From: Tahibacter aquaticus
GTDB taxonomy: Bacteria; Pseudomonadota; Gammaproteobacteria; Xanthomonadales; Rhodanobacteraceae
DNA length: 64,000 bases
Direction: 5' to 3'
Assembly: GCF_004363655.1 (NCBI RefSeq)
Contig: NZ_SNZH01000007.1
Coordinates: forward strand, 248,001 to 312,000
Of this stretch, positions 23,916 to 33,200 are shown piece by piece. The stretch's first letter is position 1, and each line of letters starts with the position of its first letter. The notes below the pieces were generated by a model, which was given only the letters and a program-made list of their open reading frames with translations, was not told the origin of the DNA and did not search any database. The translations under genes were made by a program, and so were the position numbers.

Positions 23916-25340
23916 TCAGTCGCGCGGCGGCAGCAGCGGCAATTGCGCCAGTACGGCTGCGTCGGCGGCCTGCATGTCGAGTTCCGCCAGCGCGGCCTTG
24001 CCGTGTACCAGTTCGCGCAGCAGGCGCGACTGCTGCTCGCCGCGCTCGCGTGCAAACGCATACGGCAGGCGCGTGAACGTGACGATGGCATAGCGCGGCA
24101 GATAGCGATCCGGATGGCGCTGCGCCAGCACGCGTTCCAGTTCGCGCATCAGCAAGTAGTCGGGATCGTCGACGCGGTCGCGCATCTCGACGTAGTTGTC
24201 CAGCGCCATCGCGGCGATCGCATCGCTGTTGGGCTTGCGCCGGCGCTGGAATTCGGCGAACACCTCGGCTGGTGCGGCGTGGCCGGCGGACAGCAGATCG
24301 GCCAGTTCCACCGCATCCTCGAAACCGCAGTTCATGCCCTGGCCGTGGAACGGCACGATGGCGTGGGCTGCATCGCCCAGCAGCAGGGCGCGGCCGTCCA
24401 GATGCCAGCGCTCCAGGTACAGCGTGGCGAGCAGGCCGGTGGGATTGCGCGTGAAATCGTCGAGGTAGTCCGGCATCAGTGGCACGGCATCGGCGAAATC
24501 GCGCTGGAAAAACGCGGCGACGGCGTCGCGTGTCGTCAGCGTGTCGAAGCCTGGTGCAGTGCCGGTGCTGCTGCCCGGCAGGAACAAGGTGACGGTGAAG
24601 CTGCCTTCCGCATTCGGCAGCGCGATACACATATAGCTGCCGCGTGGCCAGATATGCAGCGCATTCGGGTCCATCGCAAACAGATCGCCGCGCGCCTGGG
24701 CTTCGCGCAATTCTGCGCTCAGCGCCGCGGGCGGCAATTGCGGCAGCGGCGGAATTTCCAGTTCCTTGTAGCCATGGCCGAGGGCGTCCATGCGCTCGCC
24801 CAGGTCGGTTACGCCCTGCATGGCCTGGCGCAGGGCCGAGCCCGCGCCGTCGGCACCGAGCAGCAGGCTGGTCTGGTGTACGTGTTGGCTGTTGTCCGCA
24901 TCGTTGCGCAGATGGATGCGCAGCGTGTCCCAGTCCACCGATTCCAGGCGCTGGGCGAAATGAATCGTCGCGCCGGCCTGTTCCGCGGCTGTGAGCAAGG
25001 TGCAATTGAGCTGGCCGCGGCTGACCGACCAGATCACTTCGCTGTCGTCGCGCCCATAGCGCTGCAGATTGGTCGTGCCGGCCGTGTCGTGTACGCGGCG
25101 GCCGCGCATCATCACCGCGATCGGTGCAATCACCTCGGTCAGGCCGGCCACGCGCAGGCCATGCCAGCCGCGTTCGGCCAGGGCCAGATTGATCGAGCGC
25201 CCACCGATGAAACCGTGGATGCGCGGATCCGGCCGGCGTTCGAACACCGTCACGCGGAAGCCGCGCCGGGCCAGCAAGGTGGCCAGCAGCGAGCCGACGA
25301 GGCCGGCGCCGATGAGGGTGATTTCAGGTTTGCTCGGCAT
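23916..25340 (-). CDS. kmo: Kynurenine 3-monooxygenase
   Basis: A 474-residue FAD-dependent aromatic hydroxylase converting L-kynurenine to 3-hydroxykynurenine with NADPH and O2. The N-terminal dinucleotide motif is GAGLVG (11-16) followed by the acidic end of strand 2 (FERRPDPR), the substrate-side RSINLALAERG block is conserved, and the second FAD motif is GDAAHAIVPFHGQGMN. Length is typical of bacterial Kmo. ATG start at 25340; 19 bases separate it from the exported protein gene upstream. It lies in the same minus-strand operon as kynureninase and the 3-hydroxyanthranilate dioxygenase. Confidence 0.95.
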   Translation of the reverse strand: MPSKPEITLIGAGLVGSLLATLLARRGFRVTVFERRPDPRIHGFIGGRSINLALAERGWHGLRVAGLTEVIAPIAVMMRGRRVHDTAGTTNLQRYGRDDSEVIWSVSRGQLNCTLLTAAEQAGATIHFAQRLESVDWDTLRIHLRNDADNSQHVHQTSLLLGADGAGSALRQAMQGVTDLGERMDALGHGYKELEIPPLPQLPPAALSAELREAQARGDLFAMDPNALHIWPRGSYMCIALPNAEGSFTVTLFLPGSSTGTAPGFDTLTTRDAVAAFFQRDFADAVPLMPDYLDDFTRNPTGLLATLYLERWHLDGRALLLGDAAHAIVPFHGQGMNCGFEDAVELADLLSAGHAAPAEVFAEFQRRRKPNSDAIAAMALDNYVEMRDRVDDPDYLLMRELERVLAQRHPDRYLPRYAIVTFTRLPYAFARERGEQQSRLLRELVHGKAALAELDMQAADAAVLAQLPLLPPRD

Positions 25341-25359
25341 GATAGGGGGGAGGCCGTGA

Positions 25360-25887
25360 CTAAAAGTAAGCCAGGAAATAGTTGATGCCGCTCCAGGTGA
25401 CTGCCGCCGATGCCTTGCAGTCCAGGCATTGGTCCCAGTACACCCTGGAAAAATGGTCCGGCACGCTGTGCAGCACGCTGAAGTGCCCTGGTTCGTCGCC
25501 GACTTCGGAAAAGACCGGTTGCCAGGCGCGGTCGTCGCGTAGCGTGAACACAGCAACGAAGCTGCCGCGTTTGCCCTGCTTGTCCTGATAGACGCCAACC
25601 AGCGCGCGATCGGGGCGCCCGTCGGCGTTGAAATCGCTGTTGACCACGAACTGGCGATTCCTGCTGGTCACATCGGCTCGCTGTGCCGCCGACAAGGCCG
25701 AACTCTCCAGCGCCGTCGCGCGTACCCATTCCCGGTTGACCCGGTCGACCGGAACGCCCAGCAATTCGGTGTCGCGCGGTTCCAGGGTGAACGTCTTCCA
25801 CCACGTGGCATCGGCAACAGCGCTGTCGCACAAGAGTGCCGTCACGGCGATCATGGCGAATCGGACGCGGCGCAGGCAATCACGCAC
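25360..25887 (-). CDS. Exported hypothetical protein with FG-GAP-like segment
   Basis: About 175 residues with a signal peptide (RRVRFAMIAVTALLCDSAVADA). Residues about 85-110 read FVVNSDFNADGRPDRALVGVY, an FG-GAP/EF-hand-like DxNxDGxxD calcium-loop motif, and the C-terminal part has two cysteines in DQCLDCKASA. The GTG at 25887 overlaps the kynureninase stop by eight bases and gives a basic n-region; ATG at 25854 is a shorter alternative. It sits inside the kynurenine operon between kynU and kmo, but nothing in the sequence ties it to the pathway. Function unknown. Confidence 0.7.
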   Translation of the reverse strand: MRDCLRRVRFAMIAVTALLCDSAVADATWWKTFTLEPRDTELLGVPVDRVNREWVRATALESSALSAAQRADVTSRNRQFVVNSDFNADGRPDRALVGVYQDKQGKRGSFVAVFTLRDDRAWQPVFSEVGDEPGHFSVLHSVPDHFSRVYWDQCLDCKASAAVTWSGINYFLAYF

Positions 25888-27163
25888 GCGCAAACGCCTT
25901 CATCGCTTCCACCAGTGTCCACGCATCGTCGAAACGGTTGTACAGCGCCGTCGGCGCGACGCGGATCACGTCGGGTTCGCGCCAGTCGCCGACGATACCC
26001 TGCTCGCTGAGGTGCTCGAACAGCGCACGGCCCGCATCGCGCGGGCCCTTGACGCGCAGGCTGAGCTGGCTGCCGCGGCGCTGCGGCTCGGCCGGCGTGA
26101 GGATGTCGATGAGCTGCGGTACTTCGCGCTGTATCGCCCAGGCCAGGTACGCCGTCAGCGCCAGCGATTTCTCGCGCAGGCGCCGGATGCCGGCGCGATG
26201 GAAGATTTCCAGCGAGACGCGCAGCGGCGCCAGCGCGAGGATCGGCGGATTCGACAGCTGCCAGCCGTCGGCGCCGGTCGTGGGCACGAACTGCGGACCC
26301 ATCTGGAAGCGCGTGGACTGGTCGTGTCCCCACCAGCCGGCAAAGCGCGGCAACTCGCTGCGCGCATGGCGCTCGTGCACAAAGCAGCCGGCGACGGCGC
26401 CGGGCCCGGAGTTGACGTATTTGTAATGGCACCAGACGGCGAAATCGCAGCCGCTGTCGTGCAGGTCTACCGGTACGTTGCCGACGGCATGGGCCAGGTC
26501 GAAGCCGACGATGCAGCCCTTGGCATGGGCCAGCGCCGTGATCGCCTTGAGGTCGAATATCTGGCCGGTCAGGTATTGCACGCCGGGCAGCAGCACCACG
26601 GCAATGCGCTCGCCGTGTTCGTCCAGCGCGCGGGCGATTGCGTCCAGCGAGATGACGCCGTTGGCTTCGTCGCCGTCGAGTTCGATCAGCGCGGTGGCCG
26701 GGTCATGGCCGTGGAAGCGTACCTGCGACTGCAGGGCATATTGATCGGACGGAAATGCGCGCTTTTCCAGCAGTATTGCATTGCGCGTCGTGGTCGGCCG
26801 GTAGAAGCTCACCAGCATCAGGTGCAGGTTCGCGCTGAGCGAATTCATCGCCACCACTTCGCCGGGCTGGGCACCGACCAGGCCCGCCAGGTTGTCGCGC
26901 ACGAAGCTGTGATACGGCATCCACGGATGGCGGCCGCGGAAATGCGCTTCCACTGCCAGCCGGCCCCAGTCGTCCAGTTCGTCCAGCAGCGCCTGGCGCG
27001 TTGCCTGGGGCTGCAGGCCGAGCGAATTGCCGCACAGGTAGACCTGGGCGTCATTGCCGTGCGGCGGAATGCAGAACTCGTCGCGGAAGGTCTTGAGCGG
27101 GTCGGCCTGGTCTTGCGTGCGGGCCCAGTCCAGGCCGGGCTGGAAATCCAACGAGTAGCTCAT
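25880..27163 (-). CDS. kynU: Kynureninase
   Basis: A 427-residue fold-type I PLP enzyme that cleaves 3-hydroxykynurenine to 3-hydroxyanthranilate and alanine. PLP lysine is K248 in CHYKYVNSGPGA, with the cofactor aspartate D222 in GFDLAHAVGN. YLCGNSLGLQP and the FPSDQYALQSQ block are typical of the family. ATG start at 27163, seven bases after the preceding exported protein gene, so it is in one operon. Length is normal. Confidence 0.96.
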   Translation of the reverse strand: MSYSLDFQPGLDWARTQDQADPLKTFRDEFCIPPHGNDAQVYLCGNSLGLQPQATRQALLDELDDWGRLAVEAHFRGRHPWMPYHSFVRDNLAGLVGAQPGEVVAMNSLSANLHLMLVSFYRPTTTRNAILLEKRAFPSDQYALQSQVRFHGHDPATALIELDGDEANGVISLDAIARALDEHGERIAVVLLPGVQYLTGQIFDLKAITALAHAKGCIVGFDLAHAVGNVPVDLHDSGCDFAVWCHYKYVNSGPGAVAGCFVHERHARSELPRFAGWWGHDQSTRFQMGPQFVPTTGADGWQLSNPPILALAPLRVSLEIFHRAGIRRLREKSLALTAYLAWAIQREVPQLIDILTPAEPQRRGSQLSLRVKGPRDAGRALFEHLSEQGIVGDWREPDVIRVAPTALYNRFDDAWTLVEAMKAFARA

Positions 27164-27170
27164 CGAGGGC

Positions 27171-27689
27171 TCACTTCCTCTGCAGTGACGCGGCGACCTG
27201 CTCGCAGCCGCGGTCGAACGCGGCGAGCCAGGCGGCGCTGGTGTTCTTCAGCACCGGATGCGCGCAGCGCAGCTGTACCCCGATGCCATTCTGGAAAAAA
27301 TAGCTTTCGCGATATTTATAGCGTGTCTTCGCATTCAGGCCGGAGTAGCGCAGGCTGCTGCTGCCGTCCGGGCCGTTTTCGCTTTCGTAGCCCGGTGTCT
27401 GGCGTGCCTTTTCCATGCTGGTGCTGACGAAGGCCTGGAACGCCTGCGCGTCGTCGAGCTTGCGCGTGGTGACGCTGACGCGGCTGGCCTCGTCGGTGCC
27501 GCTGTCGGCGGGGTCTTTGACCTGGAACGCGACGACCTGCGGGCTGCCTTCGGTCATCTGCATGATCACCGGCCAGTCGTCCGGCGCATTGAAGGTGACG
27601 ATACCGTCGTTGAGGCTGTAGTCCGCCGCCGCCACTGCGCTGGCGGCGCCGAACAGGGTCAGCAGGGCGAGAATCGGGCGAGCGAACAT
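27171..27689 (-). CDS. Exported hypothetical protein
   Basis: A 172-residue protein with a signal peptide (ARPILALLTLFGAASAVAAA). The mature part is a single beta-rich domain with VTFNAPDDWPVIMQM near its start and two cysteines (RCAHPVL and RGCEQVA) that could form a disulfide in the periplasm. The overall pattern resembles small PsbP/DUF1795-like lipid-free domains, but that is a guess. It is wedged between the decarboxylase (15 bases) and kynU (7 bases), so it is co-transcribed with kynurenine enzymes; its role is unknown. Confidence 0.7.
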   Translation of the reverse strand: MFARPILALLTLFGAASAVAAADYSLNDGIVTFNAPDDWPVIMQMTEGSPQVVAFQVKDPADSGTDEASRVSVTTRKLDDAQAFQAFVSTSMEKARQTPGYESENGPDGSSSLRYSGLNAKTRYKYRESYFFQNGIGVQLRCAHPVLKNTSAAWLAAFDRGCEQVAASLQRK

Positions 27690-27704
27690 GCAGCCTCCAG
27701 GGGT

Positions 27705-28712
27705 TCAGGAAAAACGCGAAGCGGACAGGCTCAGCCACTCCAGCGCGGTGCCGTGGTAGATGCGCGCCGCATCCGGCTCGGCCAGGTTCAGCGCGGCAAT
27801 GCCGCTGCCCGGCTGCTGTTCGCCCAGGGGAAAGGGATAGTCGGTGCCCAGCATCACGCGATCGATGCCGGCGACATCGACCAGGTAGCGCAGCGCCTGC
27901 GGATCGTGCACGCAGGAATCGAAGAACAGGCGGTCGAAATACTCGCGCGGGCTGCGCGCGTTGTCGGTTGCGACCAGATCCGGGCGCATGCGGAAGCCAT
28001 GCTCGATGCGGCCGATGGTATACGGGAACGAGCCGCCGCCATGGGCCAGGCAGACGCGCAGCTCGGGCAGCCGTTCCAGCACGCCGCCGAGGATCAGGCA
28101 GCAGGCCGCGCGCGATTGCTCCGCCGGCATGCCGACCAGCCAGGGCAGCCAGTATTTGGGCATGCTTTCGCGGCCCATCATGTCCCAGGGGTGGACCAGG
28201 ATCGCCGCGCCCAGGTCGGCCGCGGCCTCGAAGAACGGAAACAGTTCCGGTGCATCAAGATTCCAGTTTTCCACATGGGAACCGATCTGCACACCGCTCA
28301 GGCCGAGCTGCTCGACGCAGCGCTGCATTTCCTGGATGGCCAGGGTGGGCGACTGCAGCGGCACCGTGCCGATGCCGGCGTAGTGGCGCGGATAGTCGCG
28401 GCAGAGCTGGGCGGTGTGGTCGTTCAGGTGCCTATGCAGTTCCAGCGCCTGGTTGGCCTTGGCCCAGTAGGAGAACAGCACCGGCACGGTGGAAATCACC
28501 TGCACCTGCACACCGAACTTGGCGTAGTCGTCCACGCGCAGCTGCGGGTCCCAGGTGTTCGGCCAGATCTCGCGGAAGAACTTGCCGTCCTTGTAGATGC
28601 GATGGCGGTCATCGGTATGCACGATGACCGGGAAGCGGTCGTCGCCGTACTTCTCGGCCAGGTTGGGCCAGTCGCGCGGCAGGATATGGGCGTGGGTATC
28701 GATCTTCAGCAT
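27705..28712 (-). CDS. 2-amino-3-carboxymuconate-6-semialdehyde decarboxylase
   Basis: A 335-residue amidohydrolase-superfamily zinc decarboxylase (ACMSD/NbaD type) converting 2-amino-3-carboxymuconate semialdehyde to 2-aminomuconate semialdehyde. Metal ligands appear as H7 and H9 in DTHAHILP, H174 in ILVHPWDMMG, and D291 in LGTDYPFP; H224 in CLAHGGGSFPY is the general catalytic histidine. R47 and R235 fall where the family uses arginines for the substrate carboxylates. It follows the 3-hydroxyanthranilate dioxygenase by 52 bases. Its presence directs the pathway toward catabolism and away from quinolinate. The start is at MLKIDTHAH; upstream codons are proline-rich and unsupported. Confidence 0.93.
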   Translation of the reverse strand: MLKIDTHAHILPRDWPNLAEKYGDDRFPVIVHTDDRHRIYKDGKFFREIWPNTWDPQLRVDDYAKFGVQVQVISTVPVLFSYWAKANQALELHRHLNDHTAQLCRDYPRHYAGIGTVPLQSPTLAIQEMQRCVEQLGLSGVQIGSHVENWNLDAPELFPFFEAAADLGAAILVHPWDMMGRESMPKYWLPWLVGMPAEQSRAACCLILGGVLERLPELRVCLAHGGGSFPYTIGRIEHGFRMRPDLVATDNARSPREYFDRLFFDSCVHDPQALRYLVDVAGIDRVMLGTDYPFPLGEQQPGSGIAALNLAEPDAARIYHGTALEWLSLSASRFS

Positions 28713-28764
28713 GGTCGGCGAGTGTAAGCGACGGGGCGGTGGTGGTGGGGCGATGCCGGGCACA

Positions 28765-29286
28765 TCAGCCGTAGCGCGCCGGGGCCGGGTTCAGATGGCC
28801 GCAGCCCTTGCAGGTGCGCGCGGCCGGCGAGCCGTAGAAACGGTCGAACACCGGCGGGAAATCGGTCTCGACATTGGCCAGGGCAAAGAACTCTTCGTAC
28901 AGCTTGTTGTTGCAGCGCTCGCAGTACCACTGCAGGCCGTCCAGCTCGTGCTGCAGGCGCTTGCGCTCGACCACCAGCCCTATCGAATCCGGCCCGCGCT
29001 GCGGCGAATGCGGCACGCGCGGCGGCAGGTAGAACACCTCGCCGGCGCCGACGCGAATATCGCGCGGCTGGCCGTCTTCCTGGATGCGCAGCACCAGCTC
29101 GCCTTCGAGCTGGTAGAAGAACTCCGGGCCTTCGTCGATATGGTAGTCGGTGCGCTGGTTGGGCCCGCCCACCACCATCACGATGAAGTCGCCGTCGTAG
29201 ATGCACTTGTTCGCCACCGGCGGTTTGAGCAGGTGGCGGTTGTCCTCGATCCAGCGCTGGAAGTTCAGGGGCGGTGCTAGCGGCAT
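28765..29286 (-). CDS. 3-hydroxyanthranilate 3,4-dioxygenase
   Basis: A 173-residue cupin that opens the ring of 3-hydroxyanthranilate to 2-amino-3-carboxymuconate semialdehyde. Iron ligands are H49, E55 and H93 ([14 protein letters not shown] and PPRVPHSP). The C-terminal rubredoxin-like knot has YCERC (C122/C125) and [10 protein letters not shown] (C159/C162), typical of the bacterial enzyme (NbaC/HaaO). It is the first gene of the minus-strand kynurenine operon; 153 bases separate it from a divergent exported protein gene and should contain its promoter. Confidence 0.96.
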   Translation of the reverse strand: MPLAPPLNFQRWIEDNRHLLKPPVANKCIYDGDFIVMVVGGPNQRTDYHIDEGPEFFYQLEGELVLRIQEDGQPRDIRVGAGEVFYLPPRVPHSPQRGPDSIGLVVERKRLQHELDGLQWYCERCNNKLYEEFFALANVETDFPPVFDRFYGSPAARTCKGCGHLNPAPARYG

Positions 29287-29439
29287 GGCGGCGTTCCGGG
29301 CCAGGTTGACGGCGCAGTGTAGCGGCTGCGCCGGCGTATTGCCGTGGCGTGGCTGCCTCGTCCTGCGCTGGACGGGCTTGCCGACGCGACGCATCATGCG
29401 CGCCTTTCCGCCCGGGGACGGGCTGCATCCGAGGCTGCC

Positions 29440-30099
29440 ATGTCACTGTCTTGCGTCCGCCTGCGCGCAGTGCAAATCCTGTTGTCGAGTGCCGCACTGC
29501 TGCCAGTGCCGCTGTGCGCGCAGGACTATGCCGTCTCGTCGGGCTGGTCCACCTTCTGGGGCGCCTTCGCCGATGAGCTTTTCGGCCAGCCCAGCGATGC
29601 CGCCCTGAAGGAGACCGCGCGCTTCGATCAGGCCGGTATCGCCTTCGACTATCCGGCCGTGCTGCGCGTCAACCTGGCCGAAGACGGCGACGGTTGGCGA
29701 ATCTGGCGCGGCGACGCGGAACTGGCGCTGTCGATAGAGCGCGACGCGGAAGAACAATCCCAGGCCGAACGCGAAGCCGACACCGTCGACTACCTGCAGC
29801 GCATGCAAGATATTTTCAACACACGCGATGCCAAGGTGGCGGCGCCGGCCAAAGCGGCGCAGGCGAATTGGTGTGGTAAGGACATCGCTGGCATCCGTAT
29901 GCGTACGCCTTTCGTCGGTGACGAGCACGAATTTCTCGTGTTCAAATTACCGCTGGGACGGGGCAAGGTAGCGACTCTGCAATTCGAAGACGTCATCGCC
30001 GACGGCAAGAATTCGCGCACCTTCGATGCGCTGTTGAGCAGCGTCAAGGCGACCTTGCGCTGCGGCAGCAAGGGTGCAGCAGACTCCTCCGGCGGATAG
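29440..30099 (+). CDS. Exported hypothetical protein
   Basis: A 219-residue protein with a signal peptide ([20 protein letters not shown]). The mature protein has [21 protein letters not shown] and [17 protein letters not shown], a pattern seen in PsbP-like domains, and a pair of cysteines (WCGKD and RCGSK). It is transcribed divergently from the kynurenine operon and 181 bases ahead of the RHS protein. There is no recognisable enzyme motif. It has some resemblance in length and layout to the exported protein at 27171-27689, not enough to claim homology. Confidence 0.7.
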   Translation: MSLSCVRLRAVQILLSSAALLPVPLCAQDYAVSSGWSTFWGAFADELFGQPSDAALKETARFDQAGIAFDYPAVLRVNLAEDGDGWRIWRGDAELALSIERDAEEQSQAEREADTVDYLQRMQDIFNTRDAKVAAPAKAAQANWCGKDIAGIRMRTPFVGDEHEFLVFKLPLGRGKVATLQFEDVIADGKNSRTFDALLSSVKATLRCGSKGAADSSGG

Positions 30100-30280
30100 C
30101 CCATCGGGCGGCGTGACCCTGTTCCGCGGCGTTTCGCGATAGTGGGTTGTTGGCACAGGACGGCAGGCCGTCGGCCCGCTCATGCGTGCAGCCGCAGTCC
30201 TGTGCTGGTTGTTCTCTCCCGCTGAATCTCCGGTCGTCAGCCGTGCTGCCGGCCTATCGTTGTACCGTCTAGGGGTTTGC

Positions 30281-33200
30281 ATGAAACGATGGATTGCCGG
30301 CGTCGCCCTGATGGCCGCGCTGGGTATGGCTGCACCGGCGCTGGCGCGCTGCGACCTGACGGGTGCCGAATCGACCGTCTACGGTTACCAGGTAGGCACC
30401 CAGGGCAACTGCACCACGCTGGAAGAAGCGGAAGCGCTGCTGCGCAGCGGCAGTGGCGGCCTGCCGGCGGTGCAACTGGCTTTCATCATTCCGTACGATT
30501 TCGACAACGGGCCCAGTTCGCGCGCCCTGCTCGACTACCGGCCCTACGGGGCACTGAAGCCCGGCGCCAGCGCGCTGACGGGGGCGCCGGTTTCCACCAC
30601 TTCGTTCTTTCGTACGTATGCCAAGAACTGGCCGCCAGCGCCGGGCAGCTGCCCGCTGGCGGGGTGCGACAGTACCGGTTGCGCCACGCCCGAGCTGGAA
30701 CGCCAGCGTCTGCAATGCCAGATCGCGGCAACCTGGTCGCAGGACCCGCGCTATTGCTGGAACCTGTCCGGCAACGTGAGCAGCAGTGGCGCCGTCACGC
30801 GCTTCTCCCGCGCCAACGGCGCAGGCAATGAATCCGGATCGCTGCTCTTTGCACCGAGCAGCAGCACGGCCAACGATTCGGGTGCGACGCTGTCGGCGAC
30901 CTTGCAGACCTGTGTCGCCGGGCGCGATGCGGAAACCCCGGCGGCCACGCAATCCTTCAGCTGGGGCATGGCGCGCCAGGACACTATCTCCTGCGGCGCC
31001 GGCTCGACCGTCAACGGCGCGGCAACCTCGGCCGGCGATGCGTGCAGCACGCGGTTCGAAAAAGCCATCGTCAACGGCCCGAAATTCACCCAGGCGCCGA
31101 ACCAGTGCAGTGCGGGCAATCCCTGCTATCCGGGCAACGGCAACAAGACGGCCGATGTGAAGGTATTCGACTACGGCCGCATTGCGCTGAGCCTGCACTA
31201 CGGCTCGCTGCGCCAGTTGCGCAATTTCGGCTATATCGACCAGAACTGGTCGCACAGCTTTGCCAAGCGCATCCTGACCGAATGGGGCGCGCCCGGACAT
31301 TTCGGCACCAATCCGGAAAACGCGCCGATCGAGAACGTCGCTACTGTTTTCGTGCAGGACGAGATGCCGGCGCTGGAAGTGTACCGCCGCGACGGTGTAC
31401 TGCCGGCCGGCCAGTTCCGCGCCACCAGCAGCCTGGGCCGCACCGTGCGCTACTTCGGCCAGGACGGCGCAACCGCGCCGCGCTACGAGCTGACCTATAC
31501 CGACGGCCAGGTGGAAATCTACGATCGTGCCGGCCGCCTGCTCGAAATGCGCCGTGCCGGCAGCCCTGCCGGCAACCTCGTGCTGACTTACCGCGGTCGC
31601 GCCATCACCCAGAGCCACCAGACGGAAACCGCGCATCTGGAAGAAGCGTTCTGGCGCATCGACCGCATCACCGACGGCAGCGGCCGTTATGTCACCTTCC
31701 ACTACGGCAGCGGCCGTCTGATGCCGCTCGCGCGCATCGTCGCCGACGACGGTATTACCGAGCTGGCGCGTTTCGACCATGACCCGAGCGGCCGCCTGAG
31801 CGCGCTCGTGCGTTTCGGCGAAAGCCAGCAGTTTCTCTACAACGAGCCGGCCTATCTCGACGTGGCCGCCGGCGTGCGCGGCGCCTGGCTCACCGGCGTG
31901 ATCGACGAAGAACAGCGCCGCTACGCCACTTATGCCTACGACGACTGGGGCCGGGCCAAGGCCAGCTGGCATGGACTGGATGCCGGCAAAGTCGAGATCG
32001 TCTATCCCACCGTGACGCCGGGCGGCACCGCGCAGGACGACAGCCGTGCCATCGTGCGCACGCCGGCCTACGGCGAAGTGGAATACCGCTTCCATCCGAC
32101 CGAGCCGTACCGGCAGCTGTCCAGCGTGGTCGATATGGCCGGCACGGTCAGCTATGAATTCCAGCCCAGCGGGCACCGCGTCAAGGCGCGCATCGACCGG
32201 CGCGGCATACGTACCGAATTCGACTACAACCCGGCCAACAGCCACCAGGTGGCGCGGGTAGAGGCCAAGGGCACGCCGGACCAGCGCCGCACCGAATTCG
32301 ACTGGGACTACAGCACCGGGCGCATGACCGGCGAACGCCTTTACGCCGAGCCGAGCAACGGGCCGCGCAAGCTTCTGCTCGACCGGCGCTTCCGCTATGT
32401 GCCGGGCACCGCACTGCTGGCGGGTACCGACCGGGTCGATCCGCTGGACGGCCGCAGCCGCAGCACGTCGTATACCTATTGCACGAGTACAGATGTAGTC
32501 AATCCGGCCACAGGCTGCGCCTTGACGGGCCAGCTCAAGAGCTTCGACGGCCCGCGTACCGATGTTGCCGATACCGTCAGCTACGCCTACTACACCGTTG
32601 ACGCACTGGGTGGTTGCGGCAGCCTGGCAGGCCCCTGCCAGCGCAAGGGCGACCTGCGCCGCATCACCAACGCGCTGGGCCAGAGCAGCGAGATCGTGAC
32701 TTACGACCGCGCCGGACGGCCGCTGCGCGTGCGCGACGAGAACGGCACCCTGACCGACTACAGCTACCACGCCCGCGGCTGGCTGCTCACGCGCACCGTG
32801 CGTGCCACTGCCAGCGGCGTACCCAGCGCCACCGATGCGACGACTACGCTGGAATACGATCGCAGCGGCAATGTCACACGGCAGATCGCACCCGACAACG
32901 CCGGCACGCTGAGCTACAGCTACGATGACGCGCAGCGCCTGGTGCGCATCGGCGACGCGCTGGGCAATGCCCTCACCTACGATCTGGACCGCTCCGGCAA
33001 CCGCCGCAGCGAACGCCGCTCCGGCCCTGACGGCATCGATACCCACAGCCTGTACCGCAACTACAACCAGCTGAACCAGCTGGTGTTCGAACTCGATGCG
33101 TTCAGCCGGCCGCTGTACCACATGAATCTGAACGACACGCCGGCAGGCGTGATGGACGGGCACGACGCCAACGGCAATCCGCGCCGCCTGATCGACGGCC

